Shown here: piece after piece, positions 42,200 to 51,868 of the stretch
How the letters are laid out: the number at the start of each line of letters is the position of its first letter
Position numbering within the stretch: position 1 is the first letter of the stretch
DNA from: Saprospiraceae bacterium
GTDB taxonomy: Bacteria > Bacteroidota > Bacteroidia > Chitinophagales > Saprospiraceae
Direction of reading: 5' to 3'
DNA: 64,000 nt
NCBI GenBank assembly: GCA_020629715.1
Contig: JAHDCU010000001.1
Location: 248,001-312,000, forward strand
Program-made: the position numbers and the translations under genes
Notes under the pieces: generated by a model
Seen by the model: only the letters and a program-made list of their open reading frames with translations
What the model was told of the DNA's origin: nothing
Database searches by the model: none

Positions 42200-43255
42200 C
42201 TACTCCCCCAACCCACTTAATACAAATACCACTCTCCTGTTCGGTGGATAGTACCCGCCTTCTTCTGGCATCTTGATCGGTCTACTACTTCCATAGCCTT
42301 CCGTTTTGATGCGTAAGCCTGAGACACCTTTTTTGACTAGATATCTGGCTACTTTATTCGCTCGCTTTTTGGAGAGTTTCAGATTTGCCTCTTCATTACC
42401 TACTACATCAGTATGACCTTCTATGAAGACTGAAACATCAGGATGATCAAGCATAAACTGTGCAAAGACATCTAGTTCACGATTGGAGACCTCGAGGATC
42501 TCCGCCTTCGCTCTTACGAATTCTATATTCTTTGGAATATACTTTTCAGCCCGCTCCACGGTCATAGGTTCTTTTATCGTCTCTACTGAAGATTCTACTG
42601 GTTTAGGATCTGATGCATTTTCCACAATGGCTGGTGGCGCTTCCGCTATTTTAGCTTTTTTCGGAAGCTGGACTTCCGCAATCGTAGGTACTGGCTTTTC
42701 TGGCCTGATGAAAAAGTTGCTGCGGATTACCTCGTAGTTATATGTTACTCCAAAGAGCCTTTCATACCATGACTGCTCATCTTTAGACTTTTCCATAGCC
42801 CAGAGCAATCGAACTTCGCCTTCATTAAGGGCATTGAAGTACTCTACTTTCAGATCATATTCTTGATTAGCTACGAGCTTGGTTGCTCCAGCAAATACTC
42901 CCACATCGTTGAGGTGCCATTGATTGATGATGATTTTTCCATCGATCCAGACTCGTATTCCGTCATCTACCCTAGCCGAAAAGAGATATTGGGCAGACTT
43001 TCCTGGTTTAAGTTTACCCGTCCATCGTATAGAGCATACTTGCGGATCTACACCAGGCACTGGAGGTTCTCCCCACCACTCATCATCGATGTTGTCTACA
43101 TACGTAGAGGAAACAAAACGATCGAAATTTTGACCATCGTAGTATTCTGCCAATAGTCCATTTTGCGACCATACAGTAAACGTTGATATCACAATTAGTA
43201 AGAGAGACATCAGTATTGTTCGGATATATTGGAAAAAAAGTTGCTTTCTCATCAT
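42200..43255 (-). CDS. PA14-OmpA family outer-membrane protein
   Basis: 351 residues with a signal peptide in the first ~30. A PA14 domain follows (GLLAEYYDGQNFD, FSARVDDGIRVWIDGK, YDLKVEYFNALNEGEVRLLW), then a Pro/Ala/Glu-rich linker, then an OmpA C-terminal domain (VFIEGHTDVVGNEEANLKLSKKRANKVARYL). PA14 binds carbohydrate or acts in adhesion, and OmpA-like domains bind peptidoglycan, so it probably links cell wall and outer membrane. A complete gene of usual length. Read away from the toxin-antitoxin module. Confidence 0.88.
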   Translation of the reverse strand: MMRKQLFFQYIRTILMSLLLIVISTFTVWSQNGLLAEYYDGQNFDRFVSSTYVDNIDDEWWGEPPVPGVDPQVCSIRWTGKLKPGKSAQYLFSARVDDGIRVWIDGKIIINQWHLNDVGVFAGATKLVANQEYDLKVEYFNALNEGEVRLLWAMEKSKDEQSWYERLFGVTYNYEVIRSNFFIRPEKPVPTIAEVQLPKKAKIAEAPPAIVENASDPKPVESSVETIKEPMTVERAEKYIPKNIEFVRAKAEILEVSNRELDVFAQFMLDHPDVSVFIEGHTDVVGNEEANLKLSKKRANKVARYLVKKGVSGLRIKTEGYGSSRPIKMPEEGGYYPPNRRVVFVLSGLGE

Positions 43256-43341
43256 ATCATTAATTTAGCCGTATTACGAAATAACCGCCAATTTTATCTA
43301 TGAGAAGGTGCAATAAATAGATGAAGAGAAGCCTTGATTAC

Positions 43342-43614
43342 TCAATATACCCCATCATGAGATCCGATATCAATTAAAATGATCTGATCATCTTTGATGA
43401 TAAAATCAAGAACAATACAGTATTGCATATTGATACTTACCGAATGGAAGCCAGCTTTATTACCCTTTAATTTATGCAAGCGTAAAGATGGATGATACGG
43501 GTTGGACTGGAGTAGATTAAGAGTCTTATGATATTTTTTAAATAGGGAAGGATTAGCTTGAACTAGTTTGGTTGCTTTCTTTTTAAAGACCTTAGTCAAG
43601 ATGATCTCATACAT
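43342..43614 (-). CDS. RelE/ParE-family toxin (YafQ-like)
   Basis: 90 residues, the usual size. MYEIILTKVFKKKATKL, LRLHKLKGNKAGFHSVSINMQYCIVLDF and the basic core place it in the RelE/ParE fold. RelE-type toxins cleave mRNA at the ribosome, ParE-type inhibit gyrase; which applies here is not clear. It starts immediately after the antitoxin stop, so the pair is one operon with the antitoxin first. Confidence 0.85.
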   Translation of the reverse strand: MYEIILTKVFKKKATKLVQANPSLFKKYHKTLNLLQSNPYHPSLRLHKLKGNKAGFHSVSINMQYCIVLDFIIKDDQIILIDIGSHDGVY

Positions 43615-43863
43615 CTAAAGAGCATTTTTTATTTCTTGGATATGGTCTTTAACAGATGTGGTATAATCTCCATTTTTGATATCTTCCATGACTTCCTCAT
43701 AGGCTTGGTCTAACTCTCTAGTCCGCATATCATCATAGTCTTCTACAGGCATGACGACATACTTCACTTTACCACGTACTGTAATTCCTACTCGTGGTCG
43801 TTCTTGAAGCGCCTCTTCGATGGCTTTTACTCCCCTAGTCTTGATTTCATTTGCAGTGATCAT
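43615..43863 (-). CDS. Phd/YefM-type antitoxin
   Basis: 82 residues. ITANEIKTRGVKAIEEAL and RGKVKYVVMPVEDYDDM are typical of Phd/YefM (StbD-like) antitoxins: N-terminal DNA-binding part, C-terminal toxin-binding part. It neutralises the toxin encoded directly downstream and normally represses its own promoter, here probably at the repeats at 43865-43925. Confidence 0.85.
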   Translation of the reverse strand: MITANEIKTRGVKAIEEALQERPRVGITVRGKVKYVVMPVEDYDDMRTRELDQAYEEVMEDIKNGDYTTSVKDHIQEIKNAL

Positions 43864-43864
43864 A

Positions 43865-43925
43865 TAGCACGATTGAATAGTACGGTAAATAATACTATTT
43901 AAAAGTACGATTAAATAGTACGATA
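43865..43925. promoter_or_regulatory. Four TAGTACGAT-like repeats: probable antitoxin operator
   Basis: Direct 10-mers at 43865 (TAGCACGATT), 43878 (TAGTACGGTA), 43903 (AAGTACGATT) and 43916 (TAGTACGATA). Start-to-start spacing is 13, 25 and 13 bp. They lie in the 71-bp gap upstream of the antitoxin start. Confidence 0.65.
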
Positions 43926-43934
43926 ATCAAATTT

Positions 43935-46058
43935 TTACTTTTTGGCCTGGTAGTCTGAAATCAATTTCAATATCTCATCAGCATATCGATCCATAGTCTT
44001 TTTACCGACCCCTCTTATACGAGAGAGACTTGCACGATCCACAGGTAATACATCACAGATACTGACAATAGATTTGATGGAGAGTATACTTGATGCCTGA
44101 GTTCCTTGATCTGCTGCTGTCTGAGCCCTCCATGCTTTGAGGCTATGATAGAGCTGGCTATTTTCGAAATTATCGTTGTTGACGATCTTATTGTTTTTAT
44201 AAATGACCGTCTTTTTTGCCTTAGCCAAATGGTCATCGAAATGAAGAGGAGATTTAGCACGTATCTCGATGAGCGATTCCATTTTATAGCCTTTCGTAAG
44301 AGAATCGTAAAGTTGCTTACTTAAAAAAACCTCCCACTGGATATCCTCTAGGTATTGAGTGATCCGCTCCATGGCAGTCGCATTATCCAATTCTATTTCC
44401 AATTTGGCGAAGCCTATCCATAATTGATCTTTGAATATGGGTAAGAAATACTTTGCTGCACTTTGAAGTCGCTCCAAAAGATATTCACTGTCTCTAACGG
44501 CCTCAAGTTCCTGGAAACTATGCTGTATCAGGTTAGAGAATTTTTGAGCTACAGGATCCACCTCTTTATGAAAAATAGAAGCCAAACGATCCAGTTTAAT
44601 TGTACTCGAAAGTTGATGGTCTTTCAAGAGTTTTTTGATTAAATCCTGAGTATCGTCCAAGGTATATCTTAGCTTTCTATAATTGAATATGTCGAGTAAA
44701 AGATATCGTTCAAACTCCTTACGTGCCTTTAAAAATGTAGATTGTGTTGGTTGATTGTCATGATAGCTCTTTTCATAACTTACGACCTGTCGATCATTTC
44801 TGATAGCAGATGAAGATATCTTAGATCGCAGTTTTATACCCTCTAAAGTCCTGCACCTACTCAGTGCAACATAAACTTGTCCATGGGCAAAAGCCGCTTT
44901 AGCGTCGATCTCGACATGATCAAAAGTAAGACCTTGACTCTTATGTATGGTAATTGCCCAAGCTAGACAAAGGGGTAACTGGCTGAATGCTCCGACCACT
45001 TCTTTAGTCAACTCTTTGGTTTCTGGATCAATCGTAGTTGCCGTATTTTCCCAAGTTTCATAATGTACCGTAATCATCTCACCGCTGTCTGCTCTTACTT
45101 CTGCATAATCTAGATCATCTTCAACTGTGATTAATGTCCCTAGTTTTCCGTTATAGTATAGTTTGTCCTCCGAGAGATCATTCTTGATAAACATGACTCT
45201 TGCTCCTACTTTGAGCCTTAGATCTTCATCATTAGGATACATAGAGGGTGGAAAATTTCCTTCTACCTCAGCTTTATGTATTGCGCTGGGCTGATCGAGT
45301 GCTTGTAATCTTTCCTCATTGATCTTGAGGCTCGTACGACGGTGAGATGTAAGAATGATAGGATCATACTCTAGGTCGAATGTTTTATCATACTGTGCAT
45401 TGAGCAACGCAAGAGATTTTTCTGAGATTCTATTATTTCTCACTTCGTTTAGGATATCTACAAATTGCCCAGCTTGCTGACGATAGATATGCTTTAGCTC
45501 TATAGTAATCAACGACGATTCTAGTAGTGCTTTGCTACCAAAAAAGTAATGTGTATTGTAGTCTTGAGAAAGCGTATGTACTTCATCGGATCGAACCACA
45601 GGAGGCAACTGGAATAGATCTCCGATCAACAGCAGCTGCACTCCACCAAATGGAAGTACATTACGACGCAATTTTCTTAAGATATCATCGATAGCATCCA
45701 TGACATCCGCTCGGACCATACTGATCTCATCAATAATGAGTAGATCGATACTTCTTATGATCGCTCTTTTCTTTTTATTATACTTTCGAGCCTTAAGTTC
45801 TTTTTGTTTTTCTGGAGCATTAAGGGTGCCAAATGGAAGCTGAAAGAAGGAATGAATCGTCATTCCTTGAGCATTGATGGCTGCCACACCTGTAGGTGCT
45901 AAGACTACATGTCGTTTAAATGTGGTATTTCTTAGATTATTTACAAACGTGGTCTTACCGGTACCTGCTTTTCCTGTGAGAAAAATATTTTGCCGAGTCT
46001 CGTTGACATATCGTTCTGCAAGTATTAGTTGGTCGTTTTTTTCTTTCATAACTAACAA
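43935..46058 (-). CDS. PIF1-like helicase with HRDC-type C-terminus
   Basis: 707 residues. The superfamily-1 PIF1/RecD2 core shows GKAGTGKTTF (Walker A, 29-38), APTGVAAINAQGMTIHSFF, LLIIDEISMVRADVMDAID (Walker B), and AITIHKSQGLTFDHVEID with YVALSRCRTLEGI. The last ~90 residues (VCDVLPVDRASLSRIRGVGKKTMDRY) are an HRDC/helix-hairpin-helix domain. Family members unwind DNA in replication or repair. It may start nine bases later at the third ATG-proximal Met. A normal Bacteroidota chromosomal gene. Confidence 0.9.
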   Translation of the reverse strand: MLVMKEKNDQLILAERYVNETRQNIFLTGKAGTGKTTFVNNLRNTTFKRHVVLAPTGVAAINAQGMTIHSFFQLPFGTLNAPEKQKELKARKYNKKKRAIIRSIDLLIIDEISMVRADVMDAIDDILRKLRRNVLPFGGVQLLLIGDLFQLPPVVRSDEVHTLSQDYNTHYFFGSKALLESSLITIELKHIYRQQAGQFVDILNEVRNNRISEKSLALLNAQYDKTFDLEYDPIILTSHRRTSLKINEERLQALDQPSAIHKAEVEGNFPPSMYPNDEDLRLKVGARVMFIKNDLSEDKLYYNGKLGTLITVEDDLDYAEVRADSGEMITVHYETWENTATTIDPETKELTKEVVGAFSQLPLCLAWAITIHKSQGLTFDHVEIDAKAAFAHGQVYVALSRCRTLEGIKLRSKISSSAIRNDRQVVSYEKSYHDNQPTQSTFLKARKEFERYLLLDIFNYRKLRYTLDDTQDLIKKLLKDHQLSSTIKLDRLASIFHKEVDPVAQKFSNLIQHSFQELEAVRDSEYLLERLQSAAKYFLPIFKDQLWIGFAKLEIELDNATAMERITQYLEDIQWEVFLSKQLYDSLTKGYKMESLIEIRAKSPLHFDDHLAKAKKTVIYKNNKIVNNDNFENSQLYHSLKAWRAQTAADQGTQASSILSIKSIVSICDVLPVDRASLSRIRGVGKKTMDRYADEILKLISDYQAKK

Positions 46059-46085
46059 CTCAAAGTTAGTATTTCTATGTTGAGT

Positions 46086-48284
46086 CTAATACCAATAATT
46101 CAGTCTCAATACCAAAGCTCGATTATTGGCATCTATATTTCGTCCCATAGGTTGACTTATGACATCATAGTTATCGACATATACTATAAAAAGATCGCTC
46201 ATGGGAGCAAACCGCCATTGAAGTCGGCTATTGATACCCATAAATTCTGACTGATCGACATATTGAAATACATTAGACCAAAAAAGATTATTGCTAAAGC
46301 CTATCTCTAAACTCGATAGCCATGCGGTGATTGTCTGACTACCAAACTCCTCTGGAAATGACAAATCATTCCATTGATAACCAAAACTCAGGCTCCCCCA
46401 ATTACTAAATCTTAAATCCAAATTACCTGCCAAGCGGTTTAGATTTCCATTGAAGAAATTCCCTAGACGACTCTCTATTCCAAAGGCAACGGACTTTCGT
46501 TCGTCAGAGCTATACGATGCTTGCACAAAGGAGAATTCATATTCTCCAACAGGTAAAGCTTCACCCTCACTTACGAACCTAAATGGATACAATAGGTGGG
46601 TTTCATTATTATTGAGCGAGACTCGAAATTCTGCTGTAGACCTGAACGCAATCGAATACCCTAAATTATGATTTCGCTCATTGAGACTACCATCTAGATT
46701 GAACCAAGCTCTATTTTCAGTAAAAATATTATGTCGTGTGATAGGGCCAGATTGTGGCCGCATGGTATAGGTAAGATTGACCACATTTTCATTAAATCCT
46801 TGCCTGATCGATGTATCTCTTACAGCGTCATAGTTTTCTATTCGCTGTACAAAACCTAGATCTGTGAAGTAGTTTTCTTCTATCACTGCTGAAGCTATCA
46901 AAAGATTCCAATTGGGATTTTGGAATGTGAAGCCTCCAGTATAAAAAGCAGTTTTATCATCATAACCAGCCTTGAAGGAGTGATGTCCCGCTGCCCATAC
47001 TGCGATCTTACCATCATTGCTTTGGTAAGCGGCTTCTATACTTGTATTGCGCCCATAATCGTCCTCTATGCTTTCTGCCCCATCAAAAGCTTGACGATTG
47101 AGAAACATCCCTTTGATGAAGGAGCGACCAAAGAGTTTTTGAGCTGTAATAGCCGTTTGATTTTGTGCTGGAGAGGATGAGCTGCTTCCTTGATGGATAT
47201 TCATCACTCCTATACGAGTGCTAGGAGTAAGATTGCCCGTCAATCTTGCACCGTAGACAATAGGCACCGCTCTACGATCAGCATCAAGTCCTATCGTTCT
47301 ACTAAAAAATGGACGTGCCGCTGGATATCCAAAATCAGCAAATAGGTCGCTGTTTTCTAAGAAGAAAGTCCGTCGTTCTGGTAAAAAGATATTGAACCGT
47401 GTCAAATTGGTCACCAACTCATCGGCACTTGCCTGAGAGAAATCAGGATTGAATGTCAAATCAAGATTGAGCGTGGGAGTGATAGATGCTCTCGCATCTA
47501 GACCAATATCAAAATCAGTATCAATATCTCCATTTTGCTCTTGCGAAAATCGACTAGTTGTATATGGGATGATATTGTAGTTTCCTTTTTGTACTTGAGG
47601 AGCTTTATCAAAAACCAATGCTCCCGCAAATGCTGGGTCCGGTGGCCAAAATGATTCTGGTACCGCGGTCCAGTTGTGGTATTCATTTTCGTTCATGTGA
47701 TTGCGGACGAAGTTCATCCCCCACTCCGTGCTCTCCGCATCAAATCTTAATATCCTAAGCGGTATCGCCATCTCCATACTCCAGTAGCCATCACCTACAT
47801 GTGTAGCGCTATACCATTTATTACTCCAGTCACTATTGAGATTATCTAAAGATCGCAGAGCATCCCATTGTGCCCCTACTGCCGTGACCCCAAACATAAA
47901 TCCGTTGACACCACTATTGAGCGGGTCGAGCATGATCGCGATACCATCATTATCCCAATAAACATCACGCTCCAGTGATTGTACAAATACAGGTTGCTCC
48001 TGATGGCATTTTGCCGCTACGTACAGATTTTTAGAATCATAACTGAGCATCACCTCTGTCTTAGGGTCTGCCCCTTCGGCAAAGTATGGCACTTTGAGCC
48101 AGAAGTCAGAACCAATGTTAGCCGATTGCCAATGTGCATCATCTAGCTTACCATCGATTTTGATATCCGCTGTTGCTTCGGTGATCTCTAATCTGAATAT
48201 AGATTTGAAGTCCTCTACCGCGGGTTGGGCAATAGCCGCTTCTATTATACCTATAATGGCTAATATTACTACAAAATATCTCAT
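46086..48284 (-). CDS. CBM9-like / DUF5916 outer-membrane beta-barrel protein
   Basis: 732 residues with a signal peptide (MRYFVVILAIIGIIEAAIA). The N-terminal ~200 residues resemble carbohydrate-binding module family 9 (ADIKIDGKLDDAHWQSA, VMLSYDSKNLYVAAKC). The DUF5916 region follows (FNPDFSQASADELVTNLTRFNIFLPERRTFF in part), with alternating aromatic strands to the C-terminal LRLNYWY, as in outer-membrane barrels. Widespread in Bacteroidota; the transported or degraded substrate is unknown. Confidence 0.85.
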   Translation of the reverse strand: MRYFVVILAIIGIIEAAIAQPAVEDFKSIFRLEITEATADIKIDGKLDDAHWQSANIGSDFWLKVPYFAEGADPKTEVMLSYDSKNLYVAAKCHQEQPVFVQSLERDVYWDNDGIAIMLDPLNSGVNGFMFGVTAVGAQWDALRSLDNLNSDWSNKWYSATHVGDGYWSMEMAIPLRILRFDAESTEWGMNFVRNHMNENEYHNWTAVPESFWPPDPAFAGALVFDKAPQVQKGNYNIIPYTTSRFSQEQNGDIDTDFDIGLDARASITPTLNLDLTFNPDFSQASADELVTNLTRFNIFLPERRTFFLENSDLFADFGYPAARPFFSRTIGLDADRRAVPIVYGARLTGNLTPSTRIGVMNIHQGSSSSSPAQNQTAITAQKLFGRSFIKGMFLNRQAFDGAESIEDDYGRNTSIEAAYQSNDGKIAVWAAGHHSFKAGYDDKTAFYTGGFTFQNPNWNLLIASAVIEENYFTDLGFVQRIENYDAVRDTSIRQGFNENVVNLTYTMRPQSGPITRHNIFTENRAWFNLDGSLNERNHNLGYSIAFRSTAEFRVSLNNNETHLLYPFRFVSEGEALPVGEYEFSFVQASYSSDERKSVAFGIESRLGNFFNGNLNRLAGNLDLRFSNWGSLSFGYQWNDLSFPEEFGSQTITAWLSSLEIGFSNNLFWSNVFQYVDQSEFMGINSRLQWRFAPMSDLFIVYVDNYDVISQPMGRNIDANNRALVLRLNYWY

Positions 48285-48828
48285 GCTCCTCCCTTTGCTT
48301 TCATTTCAATACAAAGATATGAATACCTCAATTATAATATGTATAATCTTCTTTTGTAAGACATTAGCTTAGATGTTGTGATTATTAGGATATCCATTTG
48401 CTACAACCTCTAGAGATCTGATCGCTTCGAGCGATGTGATCTCTTTTCTTTCACTTAATGATTAAAATCAATATCGAGCTGTAAGATAAAGTCGAAGTAC
48501 TGAACTTCAAGTTTGATAATCTTAGCACATCACCATTATCAGAGCCATCACTTGACTTCTTGAAATTGCTCAAGTGTAATCTTCCATCATCTCAGACGTA
48601 GCCGCAACCACGCCATTTACTGCGTAGTATTACGCAATTTCAATAAGAAACACTTCAGATTTTAACATTTCAAAATAGAAATTCCTAACTTAAGATTACT
48701 TCGATATCGCCGTGTAAGGAGTAATGACAATTTACCTCTTAACTACCGGCTCGAGTTTAAAAACACCTCGTATTATATTCATCATCAGCGGTATGCTACA
48801 AGCAGCCAATGAATAAACACGTACAGTT
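48285..48828. other. 544-bp intergenic region with one strong hairpin
   Basis: No coding frame is convincing. AGAGATC (48412-48418) pairs with GATCTCT (48438-48444) and, inside, ATCGCT (48421-48426) with AGCGAT (48430-48435), loop TCG. A T-rich tract follows, so it may be a terminator. The promoters of the patatin gene (+) and the DUF5916 gene (-) must lie here; I could not place them with confidence. Confidence 0.5.
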
Positions 48829-51696
48829 ATGTCAAAAACATTGCGAGTAGGGCTAGCCATGGGAGGTGGCGTATCTATGGGTACTTTTTCTGGTGCAGCA
48901 CTGACAGAAAGCCTAAAATTACTATTGCTATATGGTCAAGATGAAGATGGCGTCCCATATGATCATGTGGTGGTAGATTGTATGAGTGGAGCTAGTGCTG
49001 GCGCTATAGCGCTGGGCATTATGTTGAGAGCATTATTGGATTATGAGTCTGTTTTGAAAAAGGTAGACTATCAAAATCGTGATGAGGTTGTACAACAACT
49101 TAAAGCTGAACACCCAATACTCAATGATCCTGGAGTAGCTCGGCAAAAAATGGAAGATCTAGTTGCACTGCAAGTAGCACAGAGGTTACAAGAAAAACTA
49201 TGGGTGGAATTACTAAAAATCGAAACCTTATTTGGTGACAAAATGGATAAAAAGAGCTTCAAAAGAGACCATGCTTTTGGGCTATTGGATCGTAAAAATA
49301 TCATGACTCTTGTAGATAAATACTTATGCCAAGACGTAGAAAATATTCAAAGTAATACGATCAGAGTAGTCAATAAAGATCGCTTTTTATTTGCCTGTAG
49401 CTTATCTAATCTTACACCTATCCAAAAACCCGATGTGATGGGACGGTACAATAAAATTGTAGAGAATGATAGTCGTAATCAATACGAACATGTACGTAAT
49501 CTACTGAGTTCGGTCTCCTCCTATGATCATGCAGAGCTGCGAGTGATTGATTTTATATTTAGTGACATCCATAAAGAGATTCCATCTGATGAGCGATGGT
49601 TATCCTTCTGTACTGCGGAGACTTTTGATTCTTGTAAAAATGATAATAAATTCGGTTTAAGAGATCCTCAAACATGGAAAATACTATCTGCGTCCACCAT
49701 TGCTTGTGGTGCTTTTCCACTTGCTTTTGAGCCCGTATTGCTCAAGCGATATTATCAAGAGTTTGGAAAAGCTTGGCCACAAGAATTCCAAAATCTACAA
49801 GAAAAATTAAACCCTGAAATCTCAACTGTAGAGAACAAATCAAAAATAGATAAAGAGTCTATTTTAGATTATAATTCCTTCAATTTCGCTTATGTAGATG
49901 GTGGTACATTCAACAATGAGCCTATCAAAGAGGCTTTTAAAATGTCCTATTTTCAGGATTTTCATAATGATGCAAGTAAGCAAAAGATCGATCGTGTAGT
50001 ATTATTTGTCGATCCTATAGTACCCCAAGGAAATCCAGTATTTCAACTCCCCACTTATGCCACTATTCGGAGTACTATGAAGGATGGAAAGCTAGAAACA
50101 GATTGGAATTCAGAGCTCAGTAAAGCTGCCTCAGTGAGTGGGTCTCTGATAGGAATGTTGACAAGACAAGGATCTATCAAAGAAGAACATAAATCCGATC
50201 ACTTTATAGAAAATGCATCACTCAACTACCAACTACAAGCATATCTGGCTCAATCCACTACTATATATCAGCAAAACCCTAGATTGATAAAAACGGCAAT
50301 TGAAAAAACACAAGCTTTTTTAGAAAAAGGAATGATCCCCGCAGGGACAAGGTATCTGTCAGAATATTTTCACAAATTAATGAACAAAGAAATTGAATTA
50401 GACAATGGTATTCCTGCTCGTTTAATCCCAATTTTTGATCATGTTTCTAGTGTTGAAGTTGCTACATTTTTAGTTGAGTTGAAACAAAATTCTTATCAAC
50501 TAGACATTGCCGTAAGTAATACATTCCCAGGAGGCATACCAGCTCATTCTGCTTCGGAAAAGGATGTATGTAATGCCTTCTTAAAGTTATTTTTACTTGC
50601 ACTAAGTGATATAGGTCTAGAGACTTTGGGCAAAAATGTAAAAGCCCTTCGTGTAGGCATCACTCCTCACAATAATGAAACACTGGAAGTGGTTGCACTT
50701 CCAGGTACAGAATTATATGCTTTTGGTGGATTTATGGACGAGAATATTAGAAGATATGGCTTTCGATATGGCAAATTATGTGCTCTAAATATTTTGAGCG
50801 ATTCACAATTTAGACAATACCACAACAAGGCTCTTGCCATCGTCGATAATCCCAAAAATTGTCCTTTGATTGATCATGCCCACCTTCCTACTCTTAAAAC
50901 GAAATTCAAAAATGAAATCCATCAACTCAGAATCTACGAATCGGGGATGGACCAATACTCTGAAAAATTGTTTAAAACTGGATTTGACCTTGCGTTTAAG
51001 AGGATTAGAACCATGATAGATATCAACAAATTTGAAATCATTGGAGCAAGTTTTATCTCTTTTTTAAGTGGAACTCTTAGCTTATTCAAAGTACCCCTAT
51101 TTGACTATTTACTAAAGTGGTTTGCCAAATCAAAACTGTCTGTTGACAACCAGAGAATTGTATATGGTTTCCAACCTATTTTTGTTCAAATCAGAATTCC
51201 TGATCATTCATTTTTGAGTCTAAATTATAAATCTCATCAAAATTCTAATTACCGATCACTTAACTTCCAGCGTCGTACAGACGAAAAAAATAAGGAGGCA
51301 TTGATTGAGTTACAACTACATATGAATCTAAAAGAATCTTCTGATGACCTTGATCATAAGTTATACGCGGTCTCACATACCAATATTAAAAAAGTAGACC
51401 CTAATCTGAATAAATTTATTATTCCTGAAGATCCCATTACAGAATTCAAAATCACGAACTATTGGAACATGATACCTGGAAGCATAGAATTTATCTTACC
51501 TATCCAAAACCTCGTTAATGATCGTAAAAAGAGTATATTCTACTCACTTAAGGCATTGAATTATCATATCAACCCAATGCTAAAAATTACAATCGACGAA
51601 CAAAACAACATAGACGTTTTATTTGAAGAAGGTACTACATCTTTTGAGCTATTGGATAGAACTAACTCTGCCCAATCAAATAACGGATTAGCATAA
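48829..51696 (+). CDS. Large patatin-like phospholipase
   Basis: 955 residues. The patatin fold is shown by LAMGGGVSMGTFSGAAL (oxyanion loop), GASAGAI with the nucleophile Ser56, and YVDGGTFNNEP with the catalytic Asp near 357, so the Ser-Asp dyad is intact. A ~200-residue insert between the Ser and Asp motifs and a ~550-residue C-terminal region without recognised domains make it much longer than a usual patatin (~300). A mildly hydrophobic stretch near residues 740-765 may contact membranes. No signal peptide. It probably releases fatty acids from phospholipids; substrate unknown. Confidence 0.85.
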   Translation: MSKTLRVGLAMGGGVSMGTFSGAALTESLKLLLLYGQDEDGVPYDHVVVDCMSGASAGAIALGIMLRALLDYESVLKKVDYQNRDEVVQQLKAEHPILNDPGVARQKMEDLVALQVAQRLQEKLWVELLKIETLFGDKMDKKSFKRDHAFGLLDRKNIMTLVDKYLCQDVENIQSNTIRVVNKDRFLFACSLSNLTPIQKPDVMGRYNKIVENDSRNQYEHVRNLLSSVSSYDHAELRVIDFIFSDIHKEIPSDERWLSFCTAETFDSCKNDNKFGLRDPQTWKILSASTIACGAFPLAFEPVLLKRYYQEFGKAWPQEFQNLQEKLNPEISTVENKSKIDKESILDYNSFNFAYVDGGTFNNEPIKEAFKMSYFQDFHNDASKQKIDRVVLFVDPIVPQGNPVFQLPTYATIRSTMKDGKLETDWNSELSKAASVSGSLIGMLTRQGSIKEEHKSDHFIENASLNYQLQAYLAQSTTIYQQNPRLIKTAIEKTQAFLEKGMIPAGTRYLSEYFHKLMNKEIELDNGIPARLIPIFDHVSSVEVATFLVELKQNSYQLDIAVSNTFPGGIPAHSASEKDVCNAFLKLFLLALSDIGLETLGKNVKALRVGITPHNNETLEVVALPGTELYAFGGFMDENIRRYGFRYGKLCALNILSDSQFRQYHNKALAIVDNPKNCPLIDHAHLPTLKTKFKNEIHQLRIYESGMDQYSEKLFKTGFDLAFKRIRTMIDINKFEIIGASFISFLSGTLSLFKVPLFDYLLKWFAKSKLSVDNQRIVYGFQPIFVQIRIPDHSFLSLNYKSHQNSNYRSLNFQRRTDEKNKEALIELQLHMNLKESSDDLDHKLYAVSHTNIKKVDPNLNKFIIPEDPITEFKITNYWNMIPGSIEFILPIQNLVNDRKKSIFYSLKALNYHINPMLKITIDEQNNIDVLFEEGTTSFELLDRTNSAQSNNGLA

Positions 51697-51868
51697 TTAT
51701 AATTCTTCTATGACATTTAGAATCTACATACTTCTAAGCAACTGACCTTTTATTGAAAATTTCAAAGTAATTATATGTAAATCTACTGTATCAATGAAGC
51801 CTTTACCAACCAAGTAAAGACTAGCTATAGTCAACATAACCACTAGTTTTATTTACTAAATCTCCCTC

